From G963666895 sp963666895 (GTDB lineage: Bacteria > Desulfobacterota > Desulfovibrionia > Desulfovibrionales > Desulfovibrionaceae): DNA of 64,000 bases. Below the pieces are notes generated by a model. That model ran no database searches. It was not told the origin of the DNA and saw only the letters and a program-made list of their open reading frames with translations. Location: positions 89,578-153,577 of the forward strand of contig CAXXNS010000002.1 of assembly GCA_963666895.2 (NCBI GenBank), written 5' to 3'. Positions 23,900-31,255 of the stretch are shown piece after piece. Within the stretch, counting starts at the first letter, position 1. Each line of letters starts with the position of its first letter. A program made the translations under genes and the position numbers.

Positions 23900-24781
23900 T
23901 TAATCCAGCTGCTGGTAGGCGTCCTTGAGGTGGTCGATCCACATCTGGTCAAAGGCCGGGTATTCCGACGTGCCCTTGAGAACGGGCGCCACGGTGTAAC
24001 CGGCCTTGGTCAGGATGGATTTCCAGGAATCGTCCTCGTCCCCGGCCATGTCGTTGCGGGCATGGTCACCGGCCACGGCCATGAAGGGCATGACGTACAC
24101 CTTGCCGGGATGGCGCTGCTTGAGCTCGGCCAGCACATCATCCAGGGTGGGGTTGCCCTCCACCGTGCCGACCAGGATGTTGGGGTCGCGCTGCCACAGA
24201 TGGTATTGCAGAGCTGCGTAGGCCACGTCTCCCGCATGGTGGGTGCCGTGTCCCATGAGCACCACCACGTCGTCGGCCTTGCGGTCCTTGGGCAGCAGGT
24301 CGAGCAGGATGTCCACGGCCGTTTTGTGGTCCGCGCTCAGACCCAGCAGGGGCCGGGCCACCACCACCCGTTCGGGACCGTCGGGCAGGCCCTCGAAGGC
24401 CCGGGCCACCTCGACCAGGGAGCTGTATTCCTCGCCCGCGATGGTGTGCAGGGAGAGCACGGCGATGTGGGTGAAGCCCTGGTCCATCATGGCCGCCAGG
24501 GACTGGGCCACGGACAGCAGGTCAATGCCTTCCTCGCTGGCCACCTTGTCGCGGACGATCTTGGACGTGTACGCCCAATATACCGGGACATCAGAAAATT
24601 CCTTCTTGACCATGGAGTCCACAAGCTCAAAACCGGCCCGCGCTTCCGGGATGGTGGTACCAAAGGCCACTACCAGGATACCGGTCTTTTTTTCGGTTTC
24701 CTGGCCATGACCGGCCAGGCATTGCCCGCACAGGAGCAACACGGCCAACACCACAAGCAGACCAAACCGTACCTGTTTCAT
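23900..24781 (-). CDS. cbiK: Periplasmic sirohydrochlorin cobaltochelatase, CbiK-P type
   Basis: 293 aa. A signal peptide (LLVVLAVLLLCGQCLA, cleavage near residue 23) precedes a CbiK/HemH-fold chelatase. Probable metal-handling residues are in LMGHGTHHAGD (H178, H181, H182) and AGDHARND (H240). A secreted CbiK of this type is known from Desulfovibrio vulgaris, which supports the taxonomic reading. ATG 24781 has AAGGAG seven bases upstream. First gene after the riboswitch. Its periplasmic location next to a corrinoid-type importer suggests metal or tetrapyrrole handling outside the cytosol; that role is not settled. Confidence 0.9.
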   Translation of the reverse strand: MKQVRFGLLVVLAVLLLCGQCLAGHGQETEKKTGILVVAFGTTIPEARAGFELVDSMVKKEFSDVPVYWAYTSKIVRDKVASEEGIDLLSVAQSLAAMMDQGFTHIAVLSLHTIAGEEYSSLVEVARAFEGLPDGPERVVVARPLLGLSADHKTAVDILLDLLPKDRKADDVVVLMGHGTHHAGDVAYAALQYHLWQRDPNILVGTVEGNPTLDDVLAELKQRHPGKVYVMPFMAVAGDHARNDMAGDEDDSWKSILTKAGYTVAPVLKGTSEYPAFDQMWIDHLKDAYQQLD

Positions 24782-24826
24782 CAAGTACTCCTTCAAGGAA
24801 CGCGGAACCATTTCATAGCAGGGAAT

Positions 24827-24861
24827 AAAAAAAGCCCTCCGGCATTAGTGCCGAAGGGAAT
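24827..24861 (-). terminator. Terminator hairpin of the cobalamin riboswitch expression platform
   Basis: On the minus strand CCCTTCGGCAC pairs with the GTGCCGGAGGG-like strand (core 24835-24858), followed by GCTTTTTTT. It lies between the aptamer and cbiK, so cobalamin binding is expected to promote termination. Confidence 0.85.
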
Positions 24862-24927
24862 CCGTGTTTATTCCCAAAGCATGCGGTACAAAGGTTCCCG
24901 TTGACCGCACACTGCGACATATAACGC

Positions 24928-25090
24928 CCGGGCAGGTCTTCCGACTTGTCCCCCCAACCCTCGGCCTTCCCAGGCGTGAGCCCAGTGGCACGTTGAAGAG
25001 GGCGGGTTCGGGACTTACGGCGGCGGGTCCGCTCCCGATTCGCACGGGATTCCCTGTTAGGCCCCAAAGGGCACCCGGTGCCAATGTGTT
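24928..25090 (-). promoter_or_regulatory. Cobalamin (AdoCbl) riboswitch aptamer
   Basis: On the minus strand the B12-box landmarks appear in order: TTGGCACCGGGTGCC, AACAGGGAATCCCGTGCGAA, GGACCCGCCGCCGTAA, GCCACTGGG, GGGAAGGCCGAGGG and GTCGGAAGACCTGCC. This is a complete class I type cobalamin aptamer. It precedes cbiK-btuCDF-cobI and is followed by a terminator. Its 5' end lies only about 40 bp beyond the stop of the upstream TPR gene. Confidence 0.96.
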
Positions 25091-25127
25091 AGCCGGGCCG
25101 GTTTAACCCGTCAAGCGTCCGATTAAG

Positions 25128-27383
25128 TTAGAACGGATAGGGCACGGAACCGGCGCCCATGTCCGTGGGCTTGCCCATGCGTCCCTCGATGTCGGACAGC
25201 CGGGCTTCGGCGGCTGCTTTTTGTTTGTCGGTCTGTGCGTTTTTAATGACTGTCTTCAGGAGCTTGCGTGCTGGTTCATATTGCCCGCGCGCCTCGTAGA
25301 TGCTGGCCGCGCGGTACATGGCGGTCAAGGCCCACATGGACTCCTGAGGATACTGCCAGGCCAGGTTCAGGAAGTAGTCCAGGGCCTTGTCGGACTGGCC
25401 CATGGCCTGTTCGCCTTCGCCCAAATAGAACAATATTTCCGCCTGCATGGCCGTGTCCATTTCGTCCTTCTTGGACCACAGCTCCAGCAACTGGTCCCGG
25501 CCTTCCTCGAGCCGTCCCTTGCGCTGGAGCAGGAAGGCGATCTTCAGCCGGGTGACGTCGGAAATGGGCGTACCCGTGGCCACCAATTCTTCATAGGTGG
25601 CGAGGGCCCCGTCCATGTCCTCGCCGGCCATCTGCCAGTCGGCCTTGACCGCCAGCAGCTTGGCGTAGAGGTCCGGGTCCAATTTGGCGTCGTCCAGGGT
25701 GCTCAGGTAATAGGCCCCCAGGTTCAACTGCCGGTCATTGACAGCTTTTTCAGCCAGATAGATGGTGCATTCAGCCCCCAGGCTCTCGTCCGGGAACAGG
25801 AAGGCCACCCTTCGGGCCAGGTCGGACGAAGGGCTGGCCTGCCATTCCTGCTCCCAATAGGCCAGGAGCATGTCCGGGTCCAGGGGGTACTTGTTTTTGG
25901 CCAGATTTTTGAGCAGGGCGGGGTCCACCTTGGTCCAGAACGGGGTCACATGGGGCAGGGCGGGCGCGGCACCGGCCGCCTGGGCCAGTATGGCCAGGGT
26001 CTGGTTGGTCACGGGATCCAACTCGGCCCCCCAGTTCAAAGCCGTTCCGGCGTCCTGCCCGGACAGGATCAGCCCGGCCAGGAGCAGGCTGGGCGGAAGC
26101 TGCGCCTTGTCCAGTTCAGGCCACAAGGCAAGGGCGGTTTCCGTGTTGTTGGTCTCCAGGGCCAGGGCGAAGTAGAGGTTGCCTATGCCCAGGGGTGGAC
26201 CATTTTCGTCCATCAGGCTTTCCACCGTGCCGTCCTTGAACATGGCCAGGGCCTGGTCCGCAGGCAAAACCATAAGGTTGTTCTTTAACAATTCAAAGCC
26301 TTTGGAGCCTTTGAGCAATCGGTCTGCCGCCAGGTTGGCCAAACGGGTGGCCGTGGATTTCCGGGAAAGAAAGGCGGCGGGCTTGAAATAGTGATTTTCC
26401 TGAAGATACAGGCAGGTTTCCAGGGCGGGCTGGCCACTGGCGGCCATGCTGTGCGTAGCGTCCCAGAACAATTTCACGGGTTCGTTGTTCAACAGGGCCA
26501 ACATGGTGTCGGCATCGGCCCGGTCCAGAGACAATTTGGCCAAATAACGGGCCAGAACCAGGCGGTCCGACGGCGCCAGGGTGTTGGTGCCGGCGGGCGA
26601 AAGTTCCTGGCCGGATTCCTCGGCGGGCAGGGAACGGGCGAACGTGGATTCCGCGGCGGCCCAGAAGGTGGTTCGGCCCCAGACAACCAAGGCCTGGTCC
26701 AAGACCTTGGCCAGGAACATGGCCTGGCTTTCTCTGGAAACTTCTGAATTATTGACATAAATCCAGAACAACTTGCGGAACACGTCGGCCCAGACCTCGT
26801 GAAGACCGGGCTCCCGGGAGAACCAGGACCGCATCTGCTTGGGTTCCAGGTTCATTGCCGCCTGGCTGAACCAGAGCACGGCCCGGGCCGGGTCGCCCAG
26901 GGCGCGCTGGGCCTGGCCGCCGATCCACAACCGCCGGGCTTCCAGGACCAGATCCTCAAAAGGTTCTGTATTTTCAATAAGATCAATGGCCTGGCTCGGA
27001 TTACCGCCTTGCATGGCCACTTCGGCGCGCTTGAGAATGGCTTCAGGCCCGTCCAGTTTCTCGGCATAGACCCGATCCAGCTTGTCCCAGGCGCCGTAGT
27101 GCTCGAGCCAGTCCCGGTAGGTCTGGTTGTTCAGATTCTTTGGCTCGGCCGGGGCGGACACCGGTTCTTCAGCGACGACCTCGGCGGATTCTTCTGCGGA
27201 ATCTTCAACAACAGATTCAGGGCCGGGCTCCGAAGTCGTTGCGTTCTGATCCTCGAGCTCGGGCGCGACCGTGAGCGGTTTCTGATCATCCGCGTCTTGG
27301 GCTTGGCCCAAAACAGGAGGCAAAAACAGATACCAGGCCATGAAAAGAGGTAACCAGACCTTGGGACATGGGCATTTCTTCAT
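25128..27383 (-). CDS. Large secreted TPR-repeat protein
   Basis: 751 aa. Signal peptide (VWLPLFMAWYLFLPPVLGQAQ), an acidic low-complexity linker (about 30-82), then almost entirely helical TPR-like sequence; clear TPR pairs occur in the last 200 residues (GQSDKALDYFLNLAWQYP, GQYEPARKLLKTVI). Probably a periplasmic or envelope scaffold for protein-protein contact. No catalytic domain seen. The ATG at 27383 lacks a strong binding site but fits the signal peptide. It lies upstream of the riboswitch on the same strand, so read-through could reach it. No specific family name is assigned. Confidence 0.83.
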   Translation of the reverse strand: MKKCPCPKVWLPLFMAWYLFLPPVLGQAQDADDQKPLTVAPELEDQNATTSEPGPESVVEDSAEESAEVVAEEPVSAPAEPKNLNNQTYRDWLEHYGAWDKLDRVYAEKLDGPEAILKRAEVAMQGGNPSQAIDLIENTEPFEDLVLEARRLWIGGQAQRALGDPARAVLWFSQAAMNLEPKQMRSWFSREPGLHEVWADVFRKLFWIYVNNSEVSRESQAMFLAKVLDQALVVWGRTTFWAAAESTFARSLPAEESGQELSPAGTNTLAPSDRLVLARYLAKLSLDRADADTMLALLNNEPVKLFWDATHSMAASGQPALETCLYLQENHYFKPAAFLSRKSTATRLANLAADRLLKGSKGFELLKNNLMVLPADQALAMFKDGTVESLMDENGPPLGIGNLYFALALETNNTETALALWPELDKAQLPPSLLLAGLILSGQDAGTALNWGAELDPVTNQTLAILAQAAGAAPALPHVTPFWTKVDPALLKNLAKNKYPLDPDMLLAYWEQEWQASPSSDLARRVAFLFPDESLGAECTIYLAEKAVNDRQLNLGAYYLSTLDDAKLDPDLYAKLLAVKADWQMAGEDMDGALATYEELVATGTPISDVTRLKIAFLLQRKGRLEEGRDQLLELWSKKDEMDTAMQAEILFYLGEGEQAMGQSDKALDYFLNLAWQYPQESMWALTAMYRAASIYEARGQYEPARKLLKTVIKNAQTDKQKAAAEARLSDIEGRMGKPTDMGAGSVPYPF

Positions 27384-28098
27384 TGTGCGTTCTCAGAGAG
27401 GCCAGAAGGCGTTTTGCATGGTTTAAAAGGGCATCATCCTCGGTGTTCTGAAAAAAACGCTTAGAATCGAAATATGGGCTTCGTTTCAACTGCCGAAAAA
27501 CGGGCAAACCGCGAGGGGGCGGGACGCTGGGAAATTATCAGGACGGTTTGTCCCTGGCAAGGGCGGGGTTCAACGGGCCATGAATCAGGGCAGGCAAATG
27601 AACACGATCAGGCCTGCTGAACGACATCCGATCATGAGCAGGCCTTCATATCCATCATATCCATAGAGAAGGGTTTCGGACCAACTGCAGGGCGGGCCTG
27701 AACCGACTGAATTCCTGACGCCTACCCCTGTATATTCTAAAAGTTTACATAATATACATTATGAGACAAATAGTCATGCGGCAATGTGCCTGGCGTAAGT
27801 CTGGTAATTCTAATAATTTCAAATGGTAACATGTCGCTTAATGTTGGCTGGTCAGCCGTGTATCAGGCCTGGCTCAATGGACTCAACATCACAGACCGTA
27901 CCACAGGCCGTGCTCAAGCGAATGGCATTCGGCTCTGCGCTCTCGTTGGTTCACAGGGACCATTTCGAATGCTTTTCCAGGGAATCATCCATCCAAGGCA
28001 GGAAAAACGCCTGAATCCGTCCCTATTTCATGGGCTCGAATCCAGGCGTACAGCTATTTGTTCAAGCTAATGGTGAGCTTGAAGGATATTCTTCGGTG
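27384..28098 (+). other. Gene-poor 715 bp with inverted repeats
   Basis: No convincing gene. Hairpin arms AGGCCTGCT (27610-27618) and AGCAGGCCT (27637-27645) are perfect; CATAATATACATTATG (27748-27763) is an AT-rich interrupted palindrome that could bind a regulator. A 79-codon frame at 27831-28070 lacks a ribosome binding site and is not called. The part from 27720 to 28080 is AT-richer than its surroundings. Confidence 0.4.
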
Positions 28099-28416
28099 TT
28101 ACGCGTCGTCGGAAGTGTCGGTATCCGCTTCTTCAGTAGCTGCCTGTTCCTTGACCTGTTCCGAGTCAAAGCCCTTTTGCTTGAGGAATTTATCCCGGCA
28201 TTCGTAGGAACAGAACACGTGAATCTTGTCGCCTTCGCGGACCCGGATGTCGGAATCGGCCCGGCAATAGGTACCGCACATGGGATCCTTGACCAGTTCT
28301 CCGGTTTCCTTGAGCTTTTCCTGGTCCTCAGCGGTATCCACCTGCCTTTTTTTCTGGTCGCCCTTGAACAACATGTACAGCAGGCCGGCGGCTATGATCA
28401 GAATAATGAATTTCAT
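28099..28416 (-). CDS. Small membrane-anchored YHS/TRASH-like metal-binding protein
   Basis: 105 aa. An N-terminal membrane helix (MKFIILIIAAGLLYMLF), a polar linker, then DPMCGTYC...FCSYECRDKFL (about 44-79), the YHS/TRASH-like arrangement of cysteines seen in metal-binding domains and in PP0621-like small proteins. The tail is acidic. Probably faces the cytosol as a metal or redox sensor or scaffold; function not known. ATG has GGGGAGGGG ahead. It lies downstream of dapL-folK on the same strand, 53 bp after folK. Confidence 0.78.
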   Translation of the reverse strand: MKFIILIIAAGLLYMLFKGDQKKRQVDTAEDQEKLKETGELVKDPMCGTYCRADSDIRVREGDKIHVFCSYECRDKFLKQKGFDSEQVKEQAATEEADTDTSDDA

Positions 28417-28469
28417 TGGTCCCCTCCCCTTTTCAGTTCAAGCGGAACTTGAAGGGTTGGTCGCGTGAA

Positions 28470-28949
28470 TCAATCCTGTTTTATGGTAGTGCCTTCCACG
28501 GTATAGTTCAATGCCTTGAGAGCCTGGTCGATTCTGGTTCCATCGGGCATGGCCAGATCCGGCGCGATCTCCAAGAGCGGCACAAGCACAAAGGCCCGCT
28601 CCAGCATGCGCGGATGCGGCAGGGTCAGCATATCGGACTCCATGACCAGGTCGCCGAACAGGAGCAGATCCAGGTCTATGGGCCGAGGTCCCTGCGGCTT
28701 GGTGCGCATCCGTCCCATCTGGCCCTCGATGGCCAGCATGACGGACAAGATGCCCTCTGGCGACCAGATGACCGGATCCACAAGGAAATGGGCCACCTGG
28801 TTCATGAACCACGGCTGATCCTTTCGTCCCTGGGGCTCGGTGTGGTAAATTTCCGAGACCGTCTGGAACTTGATGTCATTGCCGTAGACCTCGAACCGGG
28901 CCAATGCCTCGTTGAGCTGCTCGGGACATTGCCCCTGGTTGCAGCCCAA
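28470..28949 (-). CDS. folK: 2-amino-4-hydroxy-6-hydroxymethyldihydropteridine pyrophosphokinase
   Basis: 159 aa from the TTG at 28949. Folate-pathway enzyme transferring pyrophosphate from ATP to the pterin. GLGCNQG (start region), YHTEPQG, QPWFMNQVAHF, GRMRTKPQGPRPIDLDLLLFGD and LPHPRMLERAFVLVPL are diagnostic and intact. The first beta strand (VNVYVGLG) is encoded upstream of the TTG without any ATG, GTG or TTG before it in frame; AAGGAGG inside the end of dapL would fit a non-standard ATC or GTA start. So the true start is unclear. It overlaps or abuts the dapL stop. Confidence 0.88.
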   Translation of the reverse strand: MGCNQGQCPEQLNEALARFEVYGNDIKFQTVSEIYHTEPQGRKDQPWFMNQVAHFLVDPVIWSPEGILSVMLAIEGQMGRMRTKPQGPRPIDLDLLLFGDLVMESDMLTLPHPRMLERAFVLVPLLEIAPDLAMPDGTRIDQALKALNYTVEGTTIKQD

Positions 28950-28963
28950 GCCGACGTAGACGT

Positions 28964-30130
28964 TTACAAGCGGGAGATCCGGGATACCGCCTCCTTGAGC
29001 CTTTCGGTGCCCACCGTGAGCGAGATGCGGAAATAGCCCTCGCCGGGTTTGCCGAATCCATTACCCGGAGTGAGCACCACTCCGGTTTCCTTAAGCACGT
29101 TGGTCACGAATTCCTGGGAGCTCTTGCCCTCGGGCACACGGGACCAAATGTAGAACGCGGCCGAGGGAACCCGGCAGGAAATTCCAACGTTTTGAAGCGC
29201 CTGGATCACCGTGTCGCGTCGTTCCTTATAGATAGCACGGAATTTTTCAGCATACGGCTCGCCCTGTTGAAGCGCGGCGATGCCCGCCTCCTGCACAGCC
29301 TGGAAGATGCCGGAATCCACGTTTTCCTTGATTTTTCCAAGACCGGCCACCAGTTGGGCGTTGCCCACGGCCATGCCGATGCGCCAACCCGTCATATTAT
29401 AGGTCTTGGACAGGGAATGGAACTCGATGGCCACATCCTTTGCGCCTGGAATCTCCAGGATGGACATGGGTTTGTCAGAGGGATTGTAGTAGATTTCCGT
29501 GTACGCGGCATCATGCACGATGATGGTCCCGGTCTCTCGGGCCTTGTCCACGATCCGGGCGTAGAAATCCTTGTCCGCGGTGGCCGCGGTGGGATTGTTG
29601 GGATAGTTGATGAAGATGAGCTTGGCCCGGCGCCAGTCCTCGTCGCTGATGGCGTCCAGATCGGGCAGGAAGTCGTTGTCCTCGGTCAGGGGGATGTTCC
29701 TGACCTCGCCGCCAGCAAATCCGCAAGCCACCTGATACACGGGATAATTGGGCGTGGCCACCAGGCACAGGTCGCCCGGGTTCACGAACGCCAGCGGGAA
29801 ATGGGCAATGCCTTCCTTGGAGCCGATGAGGCTGACCACCTCGCGTTCCGGGTCCAGGTCCACGTTGAACCGCGTCTTGTACCAGTCGGCCACCGCGCTG
29901 CGGAAGCTGAGCAGGCCGACATAGGACGGATACTGGTGGTTCCTGGGCTCCTTGGCCGCCCTGCACAGGGCGTCGATGATGAAATCCGGGGTGGGCAGGT
30001 CCGGGTCGCCGATGCCCAGGCTGATGATGTCCACCCCGCGGGCGGCCACCTCTGCCTTGGCTTTGTCAATGGCGGCGAACAGATAGGGAGGCAATACGGC
30101 CAGACGGCCGGCCAGGTCGAATTCAGGCAT
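28964..30130 (-). CDS. dapL: LL-diaminopimelate aminotransferase
   Basis: 388 aa fold-type I PLP aminotransferase making LL-diaminopimelate directly from tetrahydrodipicolinate. Blocks seen: IISLGIGDPDLPTP, NHQYPSYVGLLSFR, FINYPNNPTAA, HDAAYTEIYY and SLSKTYNMTGWRIG with the PLP lysine. The GIGDPD and AAYTEI motifs favour DapL over general aspartate aminotransferases. ATG 30130 chosen; AAGGAG lies 11 bases upstream. Links with lysA at 39594 into the lysine/peptidoglycan pathway. Followed by folK in an apparent operon. Confidence 0.88.
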   Translation of the reverse strand: MPEFDLAGRLAVLPPYLFAAIDKAKAEVAARGVDIISLGIGDPDLPTPDFIIDALCRAAKEPRNHQYPSYVGLLSFRSAVADWYKTRFNVDLDPEREVVSLIGSKEGIAHFPLAFVNPGDLCLVATPNYPVYQVACGFAGGEVRNIPLTEDNDFLPDLDAISDEDWRRAKLIFINYPNNPTAATADKDFYARIVDKARETGTIIVHDAAYTEIYYNPSDKPMSILEIPGAKDVAIEFHSLSKTYNMTGWRIGMAVGNAQLVAGLGKIKENVDSGIFQAVQEAGIAALQQGEPYAEKFRAIYKERRDTVIQALQNVGISCRVPSAAFYIWSRVPEGKSSQEFVTNVLKETGVVLTPGNGFGKPGEGYFRISLTVGTERLKEAVSRISRL

Positions 30131-30328
30131 TGTCTTGTTTGCTCCTTGTGCAAGCATGAGGAAAACCCTGCATACTGGCGTAGCCGCCTTGCTGTCAATG
30201 CGCCCGGGCAGTTGAGAATCCGGCCGAGCGGCTGATCACGTAGCTGAAAACCAATCTCCTGTTGGAAAAAACCCTTGTTTGACGGAGTCTGATTGACTAT
30301 TTACAAAGGAAGGAATGGAAACAGGATC

Positions 30329-31255
30329 ATGAGCGCTCAAGCCCGGCAGAAACCCATCTCCCACCCCTGGGTGGACGAATACCTGACCCATCTGGTGGTG
30401 GAAAAGGGCTTGGCCGAGAACACCCTGGCTGCGTACGAGAACGACCTGAAATCCCTGCTTGATTTCCTGGACGCCTCGTCCCTGACCCTGGACAAGACGG
30501 ACAAGGCCACCCTCTTCCTCTACCTCACCCACTTGAGGGCCCGGGGCCTGACCGGCTCCTCCCTGGCCAGACGCCTGTCCGGACTGCGTGGATTCTTTGA
30601 ATTTCTGGCCGAACGCGGCCGCATGGACAGCGATCCGGCCCGGCTGCTGGCCTCGCCCAAGCTGCCCAAGACCCTGCCTGAGGTCCTGTCCCGCGAGGAG
30701 ATGGAGGCCATCTTGGCCCTGCCCGACCCCGGAACCAAGCTGGGCGGCCGGGACAAGGCCCTGCTCGAGCTGCTGTACGCGGCCGGACTGCGGGTCTCGG
30801 AGTTGATCGGCCTGCGTGTTCTGGACTACGATCCACAGGCCGGGCTGGTCCGCGTCTTTGGCAAGGGATCCAAGGAACGGCTAGTTCCGGTGCATGACCG
30901 GGCCCAGGAGGTGCTGGAGCACTACCTGGCTCACGTGCGGCCGCAATTCGGACCCCAGGAGGACGCCATTTTCTTGAACAGGTCTGGCAAGTCACTGTCA
31001 CGTATGGGGATATTTAAATTGATTGGACGCTATGCAAAGCAGGCCGGGGTTACGCGCCAGGTCTCGCCCCACACCTTCCGCCACTCCTTCGCCACCCACC
31101 TGCTGGAAGGCGGCGCTGACCTGCGCACCCTGCAACTGCTCATGGGCCACGCCGACATCTCGGCCACTGAGATCTACACCCACGTGGAGTCCGGCCGGCT
31201 GCGCAAGATCCACCAGCAGTACCATCCCCGATCCTCCGCCCGGGGCCCTGCGTGA
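30329..31255 (+). CDS. xerD: Tyrosine recombinase XerD/XerC-type
   Basis: 308 aa chromosome-dimer resolution recombinase. SAM-like DNA-binding domain (13-100: DEYLTHLVVEKGLAENTL) and catalytic domain with R155, K179, H248, R251, H274 and nucleophile Y283 (ATEIYTHV). Length and motifs match XerD better than the island integrase. ATG 30329 is chosen as the start of the conserved region. The stop overlaps the next start (GTGA), so it is translationally coupled to the tRNA nucleotidyltransferase fusion gene. Confidence 0.92.
   Translation: MSAQARQKPISHPWVDEYLTHLVVEKGLAENTLAAYENDLKSLLDFLDASSLTLDKTDKATLFLYLTHLRARGLTGSSLARRLSGLRGFFEFLAERGRMDSDPARLLASPKLPKTLPEVLSREEMEAILALPDPGTKLGGRDKALLELLYAAGLRVSELIGLRVLDYDPQAGLVRVFGKGSKERLVPVHDRAQEVLEHYLAHVRPQFGPQEDAIFLNRSGKSLSRMGIFKLIGRYAKQAGVTRQVSPHTFRHSFATHLLEGGADLRTLQLLMGHADISATEIYTHVESGRLRKIHQQYHPRSSARGPA

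Noticed and set aside
27831..28070. A 79-codon frame in the gene-poor region upstream of the TPR gene
   Set aside because: No ribosome binding site and no recognisable family. Composition is not clearly coding, so it was left as non-coding.
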